Both the position numbers and the translations under genes were made by a program. Positions 1 to 12,200 of a DNA stretch of 64,000 bases are shown here, piece after piece (the first letter of the stretch is position 1; each line of letters starts with the position of its first letter). The notes under the pieces were generated by a model. It was not told the origin of the DNA, ran no database searches, and was given only the letters and a program-made list of their open reading frames with translations. The DNA comes from Mercenaria mercenaria. Taxonomy: Eukaryota; Mollusca; Bivalvia; Venerida; Veneridae. The stretch lies in NCBI RefSeq assembly GCF_021730395.1, contig NC_069366.1, positions 83,741,001 through 83,805,000 of the forward strand. The letters run 5' to 3'.

Positions 1-29
1 CAGGTACCTCGGTTATCATATTTATATCG

Positions 30-150
30 TCCCCATCTTATCTGGAGAGCATGACATCTTATCTCGTGTGCATGACATCTCATCTCGTGCACACGACATC
101 TTATCTAGAGCGCACGACTCTTATAACGATCGCTAGACATCTTATTCCGA
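30..150. repeat. Degenerate ~24-base minisatellite
   Basis: Four to five imperfect copies of a unit built on GACATCTTATCTCGTG follow one another, with CATGACATCT and CACGACATCT variants. The array decays into single-copy sequence after about 150. No coding signal is seen. Confidence 0.6.
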
Positions 151-619
151 TCACTCCAGATAATTCAATTAAAAATAACATAAGTTTGTGTCCTAATACC
201 ACCGTACTATGTTGTTGTCATAAAACTAAATTTCAGTAGTTGCCGACAACTTCCCCACACGATACCAAATATAAAAGAAGTCATCTCTTCTATCAAAGTC
301 GTAGACTAAACTAGCCCAGTTCAGACCAGACCAGCTCAGTCGAACACAGCCCAGCCCAGTCTGACTCATTTCAGCAAAAGCTGCTTCAAGATATATTTTT
401 GTAACAGGAAAATGTATGATATATTTGACATAAAAAGGCATTTGCACCGAAGAAGCAAACCCGGACATGTTGAAAGACAATCAATCGGAAATTGATGCAC
501 ATGCGAGTAATGCGAACTGCACCGGTCGTGATAACGCCTATTCATTTTAAGGGGTGCACACGAGAGACATACACCTGTTCGTGTCACTTATCATTTACCT
601 TTAGCCGGCTAACCTTATA

Positions 620-765
620 AGAATCTTCCACTGGTTGAAGGTGCGGATGGAAATATCTGGATCGAAGGTAACTGTTTAGGCGGTAACGAGGCTGCAGAGA
701 TACCGCAAAACAGTTACCCGAGAGCCAGATATTTCCATCCGCACCTTCAGCTAGTGATAGATTCC
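620..765. repeat. Palindromic MITE-like hairpin, 146 bases
   Basis: GAAGGTGCGGATGGAAATATC (about 637-657) is repeated as its exact reverse complement at about 728-748. The inner part is also paired (GTAACTGTTT against AAACAGTTAC), and the outer flanks pair with a few mismatches. The whole stretch therefore folds into one long stem. This is typical of a short non-autonomous DNA element, and no open frame is present. Confidence 0.75.
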
Positions 766-1654
766 TTTTCTGGCATACCGTTTACTTCCATTAATAGAAT
801 AAATAAAAGAAAAGAAATGCTTTTCTTTTAAGCACAATTTTAATTCAGTATCGTATGAATTTACGCATTCATTCATAAATTTCAGCATGTGAGTCATCTT
901 ACACCTCCATGTGTAAGACGAGTTTTTTCCAGCATCGGCAAAAACACAGGAAAGTCCTGTCTGGCATGCAAGAAAAACTGTTTTTGTGTTTTGTATCAAT
1001 GCAGCTGTAGAAAACGAATGATTTCCTATTCTATCTATTAGGCATGTCTTCTATTTCTTCTTACAATTAAGGTCATAGTGCGACTATCCAACTTTAGTGG
1101 CGGAGGAAGAACCTATGTGCTCCTCCGTGCATTATTTCAGGCACGAGCGGCCACCATGATAGTTACTTTTAGTTTCTTGAAATTGTTTCTTAGCATCACA
1201 TCATGATCCTCCATGCCCACATTATCCCCCTCACTCGTCCATCCCCATCCCCATATATGAACCCCCTCCTCCGTCCCTTACTCCCAAAATATTTATTTAC
1301 TATTTGTTGTCTTTTTTAATATTCTGTGTCATCATTCACCCCCTTTTCCACCCCTAGCCTGCCCCCACAAACACACAATGTCAAGCTGTGAAACTAAGGT
1401 TAGCGATCTAGGGCTATCATGGTCCATCTTGTTTCTATATATACCAGCAATTAGTATAAAGATAATTATTTGTATAACATTAACATGTTAAGTCTGCTGC
1501 CATCGAAAAAGTATACAAGACTGTATGAATATGACTTCCGTCGGGCTTAAAGCTAACACCACATCATTTTACTATTGAAAATTCAAATTTATTACATCAA
1601 ATAAAACCTAAGAACAAAACACAAAGGATAGTTAATGTATGTCTTAGTTTTGAA
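766..1654. other. Intergenic, nothing recognised
   Basis: The sequence is AT-rich with a short pyrimidine and C-rich patch near 1200-1370. I see no exon with splice signals, no RNA gene and no clear repeat. Confidence 0.5.
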
Positions 1655-1856
1655 TAGTGAGTGCGACATTTTGCGTTGCTGTTGCGACACATATAACGGT
1701 GGACAAAATCTTGCGACATTTAGCGTCAAAGGTGTGACATATAGCGGCAGATAATTTTGCGACATTTAGCGGTGGTTGCGACATTTAACGTTTACCTTGC
1801 GACATTTAACGGTGGTTGCGACATTAAGCGGTGTTGTGACATTTAACGGTGCCACA
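1655..1856 (+). repeat. Iterated GCGACATTTARCGGT motif block
   Basis: About nine variants of TGCGACATTTAGCGGTGGT follow each other, ending in TTAACGGTGCCACACG. The same end sequence recurs in the same orientation at about 4880-4912, and the motif recurs inverted at 3796-3920. The block looks like one end of, or a relative of, the palindromic element at 3796-4910. Confidence 0.7.
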
Positions 1857-2029
1857 CGCATTATGAAATATATTTATACAGACTAATTTTTTGTCGATAA
1901 ATAATGTAGAAAAACGTTTTGGTTCGTTTATGACTTTAACAAATTTGATATCGTAATTCGCAGTGCTTTCAAAAGTGTAAACGGTTATAAACAAATAAAC
2001 AAAATTGAACGGGTCAACAAAATTACTTT

Positions 2030-2990
2030 TTAATCAATGATACGATACCAGTCTGATAATGGTAACTTTCAAAGGACAATACACAGGGCTTGATGTCTGG
2101 TAGAGAGCATACCTGACTAATATTACTTCGACTAAATCTGGTGGTGGTCATATCAGGTCTGAAATTATTCTGACCGCCTCTAGTAGTGAGCATATCAGGG
2201 TTTAATTTAGACTGACCGTTCCTGGTGTCTGAAATGACATTGACCGCATCTAGTAGTGAGCATATCAAGTCTTAATATCAAGTCTTAAATTACTCTGATC
2301 TTTCTTTGTAGTGAGTATATCAGATTTAAAAATATTCTGACCGTTCCTGGTCGTGAGCATAAAAGGTCTTACATTATTCTGACCGCTTTTCATATTGAGC
2401 ACATCAAGTCTTTAATTACTCTGACCTTCCTGGTAGTGAGCATATCAGGTCTTAATATCAGGTCTTAAATAAATCTGACCGTACCTGGTAGTGAGCATGT
2501 TAGGTTATAAGTTACTTTGACTGTTTCTGATTGTGAGCACATCAGGTCTTAAATTACTCTAATTGTTCCTGGTAGTGAGCGTATCAGGTCTTGATATCAG
2601 GTCTTAAATTACTCTGACCGTGTCTGGTAGTGAGTATATCAAGATTATTCTGACCGCATCTGATAGTGAGCATATCAAGTCTTTAATTACTTTGACCGCT
2701 CCTGGTACTGAGCACATCTAGTCTTAAATTTCTCTGACCGTACCCGGTAGTGGGTATTTTAGGTTTCAAGTTACTCTGACCGTTTCTAGTCGTGAGCGTA
2801 TCAAGTCTTTAATTACTCTGACAATTCTGGTAAGTAACATATCAGGTCTTTGTATGAGGTCTTAAATTACTCTGACCGTTCCTGGGAGTGAGTATATCAT
2901 GTTTTAACTTACCCTATCCGTTTCTGATTGTCGGCATATCTGGTCTTTAAAAACTCTGACCGTTTCGGATATTAAGCATATCAGATCTTA
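2030..2990. repeat. Minisatellite, ~43-base unit
   Basis: Some twenty imperfect copies of a unit read roughly TCTGACCGTTCCTGGTAGTG plus AGCATATCAGGTCTTAAATTA. Unit length is mostly about 43 bases, with shorter (34) and longer (60) variants caused by partial duplication of TCTTAATATCAGG. The array is split by an inserted element and resumes at 3596. Confidence 0.85.
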
Positions 2991-3597
2991 AGGTAGTTCT
3001 GCACGTTCGAATCGATTTTTTTTTTCTACAATGCAGAATTTGATTAAACTCTGATTTTTCTAAACTTCAGAATATACTTAGAAAATTCAGCAAAAAAATG
3101 ATAGGGGTGTGTGCTTGATTTTTTCGCTAGACTGATTTGAAACATTTGGACCTCACGCAATTTTTCATAATGGGAGTCTGTTGGAAAATCATAACTTTCA
3201 TAACATTTTCGCGAATATAATTTTTTCTACAATGTAGATTTTAATGAAACTTCTCACAGTTGTAAATAAACGTATGGCCAATAATGTGGTGAAATGAAAT
3301 GTATAGGTTCGTGTGTTTAATTTTGAGATATTTGACCATGATTAAAGTAAACCGCACATTTCACGCTAATTCTAAGATATTATTTTGAATTACTTAACGT
3401 GTCAGACGTTTCAGTATCATATTTTAACTTTAGAAAGATAATAACAGTGCCATTGTAATAAATTTACTCACAGATTAACATTAATTCATAAAGTGATTTT
3501 ATTTCCGTACGCCGAATCCAGGCTTTATTTTACGTTTTCCGGATAAATGACGTTACGCCATCACTTCCGGTTTATCAAACGTGCAAAACTACCTTAA
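2988..3597. mobile_element. TTAA-flanked inverted-repeat element inside the minisatellite
   Basis: The element begins TTAAGGTAGTTCTGCACGTT and ends AACGTGCAAAACTACCTTAA. It interrupts a minisatellite that continues on both sides. TTAA at both ends fits piggyBac-type target duplication. No transposase is encoded. A longer relative with the same ends and a shared TTCCGGTTTATCA segment near the right end lies at 57373-58525. Confidence 0.75.
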
Positions 3598-3792
3598 TAT
3601 CAGGTCTAAAACTACTCTGACTGTTCCTTGTAGTGAGCAATCAGGTCTTAATATCAGGTCTAAAATCTTAAATAACTCTGACCGTTCCTGGTATTGATCA
3701 TATCAGGTCTTAAATTACTCAAACTATAGATTGGTTTGAGCATATTAGGTCTGAAATTACTCCAAACGTACCTGGAAAGGAGCATATCGGGT
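3596..3792. repeat. Minisatellite continuation
   Basis: About four more copies of the 43-base TCTGACCGTTCCTGG unit follow the inserted TTAA element. This shows the array is older than that insertion. Confidence 0.8.
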
Positions 3793-3795
3793 TAT

Positions 3796-4910
3796 GGCAC
3801 CGTTAAAAGTCGCACCACCATTAAATGTCGCAACCGCCGTTAAATGTCGCAAGGTTGACGGGATATGTCGCAACCACCGCTAAATGTTTCAAAATCATCT
3901 ACCGCTATATTTCGCACATGTAACGCTAAATGTCGATGATTTGCGACATTTAGCGGTGGTTGCGACCACTGGCACCAGATCAGAAAGAAAATGCCTCCGT
4001 ACGTGTTATACCCTACCCCTAGGTATTCTATAAGAACCATGGTCATGAACGGGAAATTATACTAACCCGTTTCAATCGTACATTTCTCAACTTAAACGCG
4101 CAGTTCGGTGAATGGGTATGTAGCATATTGAACAAGCGATAATTTATCCTCCATCGTGCACAAGTCACATTGTCTCAATATTCCATATTGCTGAGATTAT
4201 CAACATATTTTATGCTTTCGTCAACGTTACAGAAAAAACTTGCTTGACCTTCCCTAATGAACATCCGGTCTAGAGGTCACGACAGTGTGCACATGTTTGG
4301 CGAAACGTAAACAAACAAAAACAGAATTTAAAAAAATCACAATTTTACACTAAAACTCGAAATGATGAATGAAATTCATCTTGTATACGATATTTAATTT
4401 GAAATCGTACATTGGTCTGCATCTGTTCTGTTTATTTTATTCATTTTGCACATTAATGCTGCATTTTCACATTTTAGCGAACACGTGTAGTAAAGTAACG
4501 ATTGACATACATTTTCACAACAGCCAATCAGAATGTTTTTTTAATCTAGAACGGAACTTCACCAGGGAAGTTCAAGCAAGTTTTTTGTGTTACGTTGAAA
4601 TTACTATAAACTACGCGTTGTTTTTCTAAGATAAGATGTATTAAAGAAATGCGACCGGTACTCAATGGAAGATAAATTACCACTTGTTTGATATCCATAG
4701 TACACATTTACCGCACTGCGTGTTTTAGGTATGAAATGCGCGATTGAAACGGGTTAGTATATTTTCCCGTTCATGACCATGGTTCTTATAGAATACCTAG
4801 GGGTAGGGTATAACACGTACGGAGGCATTTTCTTTCTGATCTGGTGCCAGTGGTTGCGACATTTAACGGTGCGTGCGACATTAAGCGGCGTTGCGACATT
4901 TAACGGCGCC
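3796..4910. mobile_element. Palindromic GGCACCGTTAAA element, split by a hAT-like insertion
   Basis: The left end GGCACCGTTAAAAGTCGCAC is matched by the inverted right end GCGACATTTAACGGCGCC. The body consists of iterated GCGACATTTA(A/G)CGGT motifs that point inward from each side. Without the 886-base insertion at 3967-4852 the element would be about 220 bases long. It has no coding capacity. Confidence 0.75.
3967..4852. mobile_element. hAT-like non-autonomous transposon, 8-base target duplication
   Basis: Terminal inverted repeats of 112 bases (3967-4078 and 4741-4852) begin CACTGGCACCAGATCAG and differ at about one position. They are flanked by an exact 8-base direct repeat, GTTGCGAC, at 3959-3966 and 4853-4860. 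An 8-base duplication fits the hAT superfamily. The interior (about 660 bases) shows no transposase. The near-identity of the ends suggests recent insertion. Confidence 0.85.
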
Positions 4911-5601
4911 ACACGGGTCTATAATTACACTGACTATATTTGATAGTACCAAAAAGTCTTTGTCAAATACTTTAACCTTTTTAACTAAGGATCTGTATCT
5001 CTTAAACTGATGACTGTAATTTCATTTATTTGAAAATATACATTGTTCTAGCTGTCTGATTTGAAACATTAGCATATTCTACTTGTCATGTGATTATGGG
5101 ACTGAAACTGCTTTCTATAAAATCTTTAGAAAAAAATGTTTAAAAAAGAGTTTTTGCTATATGACAAGGGATAATGAATATTAAAGTCATCCACAGATAT
5201 TTTAGCTCTTAATATGTATAATTATATTTAAATGTTTCGCATTCATGTTTTCACTTTTCGCAGTGTACTATCAGCATTATTTTTCAAATATGAAAATTTC
5301 CTTTCGACACTTAATATTAGACATTAACTTTTGGCAATTAGCGATCAGTAGTATCTTTCATTCAGCACTTACAACAGTTTAATCATATTTTATTGCTTAT
5401 TAATATTTACATTTATAACAACAAACAGTAAAAATGTACATGTACAGCCAAGAAAAATAAGCAAATGGGTCGGGCCACAAGTTCTCACAACATCAGTAAA
5501 CGGCCCTTTCCAATAGAAATAACTTAATATAACTCGGCGGAGAAAACAACATAAATATGCGAAGTTGTGTTAATAATATTGAAATAATTTGTTAATTAAT
5601 T

Positions 5602-5604
<3 letters not shown>
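4911..5604. other. Intergenic AT-rich stretch
   Basis: No exon, RNA gene or clear repeat is recognised. Confidence 0.4.

Positions 5605-5638
<34 letters not shown>
5605..5638. repeat. (GA)n microsatellite
   Basis: An uninterrupted GA dinucleotide tract of about 17 units lies upstream of the LINE. Confidence 0.95.
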
Positions 5639-5640
<2 letters not shown>

Positions 5641-5799
5641 GGGGCTTGTCCAGCATTTCAAAGTGTCGTCTATTAGTTAAGATATTTTCATATATAAGAA
5701 AGTGTCATTAGAATCTACCTGTCTGTTTTACATATTTTTGAACTTGTAGAAAGATGAACGTGTTTTCATCTTCCGTATATCGATCATTCCCAAACAGAA

Positions 5800-8013
5800 T
5801 TGTTTGTAGGTTTAGCGGATGAAATTTACGTGTCTCGTGAAACAAGACGGTTGACACTTATCAGACGAGCGAAAAGAAATTACTATGAACACATGTCAGA
5901 AAAACTTAACTCAAGATTGCTATCTCCAAAAGACTGGTGGACTACACTCAAAGCTTTCATTTCAAAAGACTCCCGAAAGTCACTGCCTCCTCTTATAAAT
6001 TCTGATTCCAACACTTTAACATTTGGCTCCCTCGAGAAAGCTGAGCTTCTGAACAATTTCTTTGTGGGACAGACTCATCTAAATGTTCATGGCAAAACTG
6101 TTCCAGCGCCTAATGTTCTGCCTGAAGATGTTCAACTATCATCTATTGCTATCCAACCTAAAGAAGTTGAAGACGTTCTTAGAAATCTTCCGATTGCAAA
6201 AGTGACCGGTCCTGACGGTGTAGGCTATCGTATTCTCCGTGAAGGGTCTCATGAACGTTCATTTCCACTTTTTTCTCTCTTTAACCACTCTCTTCAGCAA
6301 TGTGTAGTTCCAGATTCGTGGAAGAAAGCTCATGTATGTGCTGTCTTCAAGAAAGGTGATCCAGCACTTGTTAATAATTACCGCCCTATCTCGCTTCTTT
6401 GTTGTACTGAAAAGGTTTTTGAAAGAATTGTGTTTAAACACACTTACAACCATCTACTCGATACGCACTTTATTTCTCCTTATCAGTCTGGTTTCAGGCC
6501 AGGGGACTGAACAGTTAACCAGCTTGCCTTTCTCTATGATACTTTCTGCAAAGCCCTTGACGACGGACTTGAAGTTAGGGCGGTCTTTTTCGATATCAGC
6601 AAAGCCTTTGACAGGGTGTGGCATCAGGGCCTCTTAATAAAACTCCAAAATGCCGGTGTCTCAGGGAATCTTTTAAAATGGTTCACCAACTATCTGTCTG
6701 GACGGCGTCAACGTGTTGTTCTTCCTGGTATTTCTTCATCCTGGGCATATATTGCTGCTGGTGTTCCCCAGGGATCGATATTGGGTCCCCTTTTGTTCTT
6801 AATATTTATAAATGATATCGTCCTTGATCTTGGTAGTCATATCCGCCTTTTTGCAGATGACACTAGTTTTGACATCATTGTTGACTCTCCGGTCCCAGCT
6901 GCGGAGCTTCTGCAATCGGACATTCTTAAAATCATGTCATGGGCTGATCAATGGCTTGTAGATTTCAATCCTTCAAAGTCAGAATCACTTCTTATATCCA
7001 GAAAAACAACACAGTTGCTTCATCCTGCTCTGACTATTTATGGCCAAGTGATTCCGGAAGTGTCACATCATAAACATCTTGGACTCATACTCACTCATGA
7101 CTGTTCTTGGCATGAACATGTCAACTACATCACTGAAAAAGCCTGGACACGAGTTCAGATTATGCATAAATTGAAAATGACTCTCGACAGGAAATCCCTT
7201 GAAACGATATATACTTCTTTTGTTCGCCCTAATTTAGAGTATGCCGACGTTATCTGGAATAACTGTACAGCTTTTGAAAAGGATCAGTTAGACAAGATTC
7301 AGAATGAATGTGCGCGGATTGTGACAGGAGCAACTAGACTAGTATCCCTAGAAAATCTCCAACGCGAAACCCATTGAAAATCACTTGAAAACAGGAGAAG
7401 AGACCACAGATTGATTTTATTTTATAAAATGAAAAAAGGACTGACCCCGGAGTATCTAAAACAGTTGATTCCTCCGTCAGCAGGAGCTTCAACCCAATAC
7501 AATCTTCGCAATCCTGATTTTATAAGACCGGTATACTGGCGCACTTCACAGTACTTCAATTCATTCTTACTTGCTACTATACGTGATTGGAACAATTTGT
7601 CCACAAGAACCCGAAATGCGCCAACTTTGACTAGCTTCAAAAATCTTATAAAAAATAACGTTAACAAAACTCCAAAATTCTATTACACTGGCAATAGAAG
7701 AGCCCAGGTCCTTCACGCAAGACTTCGGATGAAGTGCAGTAGCTTGAATTATCACTTGTTTCTACGTAATATTGTTGAATCCCCTCTCTGTCAGTGCGGT
7801 GAAGTAGAAAACAGTCACCACTTCTTATTTGTATGTAGAGCTTATGACAACTGTCGCACCTCACTTCTGGCGCGTCTTGTCCCTATCACTAGAAATATTT
7901 GTGAAACTACCCTGGTCTTTGGTGACGACTCTTTATCTGATGAAGGTAACATAGAACTATTTGCTGCTGTCCAGAAGTATATTCTTGACAGTGGAAGGTT
8001 CACTAATAATTAA
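5800..8013 (+). pseudogene. LINE reverse transcriptase and C-terminal domain, two in-frame TGA codons
   Basis: In a single frame the translation shows, in order, a finger/palm block with GPDGVGYRIL, FKKGDPALVNNYRPISL, GFRPGD, FFDISKAFDRVWH, GVPQGSILGPLLFLIFINDI and the catalytic FADD box. These are the hallmarks of a non-LTR reverse transcriptase. A thumb region follows (FVRPNLEYADVIW). The C-terminal part carries a CxCG...HHFLFxC cysteine-histidine cluster typical of jockey/CR1-like LINEs. The frame is otherwise intact and is stopped only by TGA at 6508-6510 (where Ser is usual) and TGA at 7375-7377 (where Trp is likely). It terminates with TAA at 8011-8013. So few breaks imply a young copy. 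Confidence 0.9.
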
Positions 8014-8209
8014 CATTGACTTCCATTGTGACATGTGCTGTAATATCTTGATAACACCTGACATCCTTCTACGTTTTAACTGGTTCATCTGCAGGTGGAT
8101 TATTTCTATTTTCATTATTTTTCACTTATTTACATTTATTGATTTATTCTTTTCTTTCTCTACACATTTTTTTCTTATAACTATCACGATTTGAAATTCT
8201 TTACTTCTC

Positions 8210-8450
8210 TTACTAGCACTTAACTTAATTGTGACTTCTGAAATATGTATGAACAGGCTGATAATATTTTGTCTTTTTCTTGGTAACTATAGGAATAAAA
8301 GAACTTTGTATGATGTTAAGTGACTACGATTTTCTTACTAGCACTTAACTTATTTGTGACTTCTAAAATATGTACGAACAGGCTGTCAATATTTTGTTTT
8401 GTTCTTGGGATTTATAGGAATAAAGCCTTATATGTTAAGTGTCTACGTTT
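8210..8450 (+). repeat. Tandem duplication in the LINE 3' UTR
   Basis: TTACTAGCACTTAACTTA starts two consecutive units of about 115-125 bases (8210-8334 and 8335-8450). Both units carry GTGACTTCT, GAACAGGCTG, TATAGGAATAAA and AAGTG-CTACG. The units differ by several substitutions and small indels. Each contains an AATAAA, so either could supply a polyadenylation signal. Confidence 0.75.
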
Positions 8451-8646
8451 TTCAGAAACATCTCTTATCGTATATTTTCTTCTAAAATTGGATGTATTGC
8501 ACAAGAAATATTATTCTGTTTTGTAATTTAAGCCATGTTTTTGGTGTATATCTTATAATAGAAGATTGACCTTATAAGTACAATGTGCTTTCGTCAATAT
8601 TCTTTGCATTGCAAAATGGTTACTGTACTATTGTTATTTGTGAAAT

Positions 8647-9228
8647 TCATGCAATAAATATGTTTAAACTAAACAAGACAGTTCTCTGAGTATGATAATT
8701 TCTACAGTTAAAGAAAAAATGATTGGCGTCTTCGTTTTGATGACCACATTCACATGAAGAATTGTTGCGTAAATGATTGTTAAGAAGATCAGCATTCAGG
8801 TTACTACAGCCGTTGCGTAAGCGTGCGTGATATACAGAAAATTTTCGGTCACCAATACAAAAATATTTAGGAACTATATCTGATTTGTATTTCGCTTTCA
8901 ATCTGGTTTTGAAAATACTCAATGAGTCTGAGTTTTTAATATCTATTTCAAGATTATTCCATAGAGAAGTAGCAGATGGAATAAAAGATGAATTATATAT
9001 CTGGGTGCGGCGGGCTAATGTCACGTAGTCATTGCTATTACGAAGTCGGTATGAGTTTGATTCGGATACAGTTCCAGGAAATAAATCAGCAAGATAATCT
9101 GGAAGCTTTCCTTGTCTTGCTTTGTATACAGTAGTTAGTTTTTGAATAATACGTCTGTCTTTTAATGAAACCCAGCCTATTTCTGTTATTAATTTTTCAA
9201 TGGAGACAGATCGGGTTACATCACTTAC
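8647..9228 (-). pseudogene. C-terminal fragment of a second LINE
   Basis: About 190 codons encode only the post-RT region. Landmarks are GWVSLKDRRIIQKL, then YKARQGKLPDYLADLFP, then SLWNNLE, then YHARLRNGCSNLN, and a CECG...NHFFFNC cluster. This matches the C-terminal module of the LINE at 5800 in layout but is clearly diverged. The reverse transcriptase is missing (strong 5' truncation). Upstream of about 9228 the frame reads into unrelated sequence. It faces the first LINE tail to tail. Confidence 0.8.
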
Positions 9229-9259
9229 ACTTACACTTACAACAAGCCAGCCTTCCAAG

Positions 9260-12200
9260 ACTTAGAAAGTGAGTTGAGATCAAGGCAACTTTAAAAAGGT
9301 TAATTTCGTTTGATATGCTGTCAACAAAATATAATTTGAATACCCATTTTCTCTCTGGGCTCATCTCGACTCAGAGATAAAAAATCATATGTGAAAATGT
9401 CTGTGCAATTAAAAAGGATTTTATGATAGAGAGATTTATTTTAAAAGGACTCCAACTACCGCCTTTCACAGACTTCCATAAGTTTTCAATTTTATACATG
9501 CCGCATGAATGTATGGTAGCCAAGTGCACTACTTATACTGAAAAATAAACGTTTTCCCCAAAGAATGTTAGAAGAGAATTTTTGAGAATTTATGTATTGT
9601 TCCATAATGCTTTAAGGACAAATGATAGAATTTTCATCCTAGAAATTCCAACTAACCAAAAAATGGAACCAAATATAAATTCGGCATTATTAGGCGGATT
9701 GTTTCGGCGTAGCCGTACAATATCACTCTTGACCTATATTTTTGAGCAATCGGAGCACAGAATGGGTCTGTGTTGAAAAGAGAAAGTGTTAAATAACAAT
9801 ATTCCAGAAGACAAATATTTCATAGTGGATATTTGTTAGTTTTGGTACCAATAACTGAAAAGATTTCTTTAAATTTCAAAGTTTTTAATAATTTATCGTC
9901 ACAAGAGAAATGGAAAGTAAGCTTCTTCCCCCGTTGTGTACCACGCTGACAAGAAACGGAATGTTCCGAACCCAATCGGAACACCTCGAATGTCTTCAAA
10001 AGCTTGCCGGAGACCGTCAAATAATTATGATTGTTTTAAATGTCAATTCTTATAGCAAATTGTAGTCCGACTTTAATTATACGGCAGTATATAGCACAAA
10101 AATAAAATTCTCCATATCAATCTTGACCTATATTTTTCATGGAACGTAGCTTTCCCTGTTGGATACCTCTACGCCGTTTATCTTTTTTAAAGATATTTAT
10201 TGTTTAAACTGAATTCAAATAACAAGTGCTATCGGAAGGACTCCGTATATAATATGACTGCCTTTGAATACGCGTTTGTTTATTGTAGGATCTGAAAAAA
10301 GGTCTTCAACGATTTGGTACAACGTAGACCACAGGCTGATAATTAAATAAAATATTTCCATTTACACGCATCTCTATAATGCGGCTTCAGATACGTAGTG
10401 GACAGAAACCTTCACTTACGTTCAGTCATGGCAGAATGTTATTCTATTTAAATCATATATATACACAAGTAATCCTCCTGTAATAGACCGGAAACAAATG
10501 TGATGATGGTATGATGGTAGCAAAACAAGTTTTGTTTTGTTTTGTTGTTGTTATGATAACTCCACCAAGGACTCTATTCCTAGATAAACTGGCTTCCTGC
10601 ATGGAACAGACTGATTTCTGTACAAGCAACATGCCACGCTGCATCATTAAGGAGCTTCTATATTAACAAAAATCATAAGGCAGGGCATTTCATTTTTTAT
10701 CACTAAAATTTTAATCCATGTAGAATATGGCTTTACATCTGCTTACATTCATATACAGCTCTTTTACTACTGTTCTCCATATAAAACTCCTCAATGAAGT
10801 ATTATTTAAGAACACGATACGCCTCCGCGAGGAATAATATTCTGAGGGTGCCATATATGGCGTGACACAACACGAGCGACAATTCGAAAATTCAAAATAA
10901 AAAGGGTATATAAGAAAGCGGTAGGAAACATACAATAAAAATGTCATGTCTTGTTATGCTAAAAATATTGCATTCAACATTGTGTAATATCATGCAGATT
11001 TTGTTTTGTGTAAACTTTTTCCTGTCATTCTTGAAAGTCATATAACCAAACGTAAGTATGGAAGGAAAAAATGTATGTGAGGTTGGTACTGCTATGTTTA
11101 TTTTATGGTAAAGGATAAACGCATTTATAAAACAAAATAGAGCAGAAGTCCAACGGGGTAATTCTAGAATGAGGGGGTGGGGAGGGGGGCGGAGGCGGGG
11201 TTATGTTTTATCACGTCAGGTGTCAGTCAGATGGGGGTTGGTATTAAGAAATAATACGGAGAAACACAAGTAATAGAAAGAGTCATAATAATGTAAATAT
11301 ATTTTTACTTTCAGGTTGGGAGTATAAACGGATGTGGTTGGGGTACAAATAGAAAAGATGTGTATGAGTGATAAGTTGAAAATAGGGGAGGAGATGAATG
11401 TTGTTTGTGTTGGAAATACTAAGAACCAATGTTGTATAACGTAAGAAAAGTGAGAGGAGAAAAAAATGACACAACAGTTTAGGGATAGGGCAGAAGTTAA
11501 TTCCAGTTAGATTTGATATGTGGTGTCCCTAATACAAAATGTGTCTTACCTATCACTAACGCCAGTCCATATGAAGTTTCAAACTGTAAAGGGCAATAAT
11601 TTGAATTCACAGGCAAATACACAAAATTGCAATAAGTTTACAATATCAAGCCAAAGCGACCTGGACTTTAAATGTAACTTACCTTTAACTAAAAGGCGTC
11701 TGCCCTTTACCAAGGCTAATCCCCATGTGGTATTTCAAATGATATGCTCAGTAGTTGAGAAGATATAGTGAAACTTAGGACTGAGAGATAAAGCCTTAAT
11801 TTGAAAGCCCTGGCAAGTGCAAAGGCCTTCCTTATTCTTCGAAATGACAAACTTAAAAGTAAAAGTAAAAAGGTTATAAAACTACTTTACAGGTTATTGC
11901 CTTTAACATATAAACTACAAAATAAACCTCTACAAACTTTTCTAACTTGAACACTTCATAGGCTACAAGTTTTGTTTTTGCAAAGATATCTTGGTGGCTG
12001 TTATAAAATGGTGCACATCTAGAATCATATTTCACAATGGCAGAGTGTTCAGTTGATTGTACAACACTGCTTACAATGATGAAGAGGGTGTTTTAACTTA
12101 TATCCACTACAAGTGCCTTGATATGGAATTGTTTATTTGGATTCTATGCAAACATACTTAGAACATGTAGCAACACTTAAGAAATGAGCAGTGTTCGGAT

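Larger units (their letters stand above)
5800..8450 (+). mobile_element. 5'-truncated non-LTR retrotransposon (jockey/CR1-like LINE)
   Basis: One reading frame carries the reverse transcriptase and the C-terminal region of a LINE. The endonuclease half is absent, so the copy is 5'-truncated, as is usual for target-primed integration. The 3' UTR runs to about 8450 and contains a tandem duplication. A second LINE tail faces it from the minus strand just beyond. Clade assignment is by motif style only. Confidence 0.85.
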
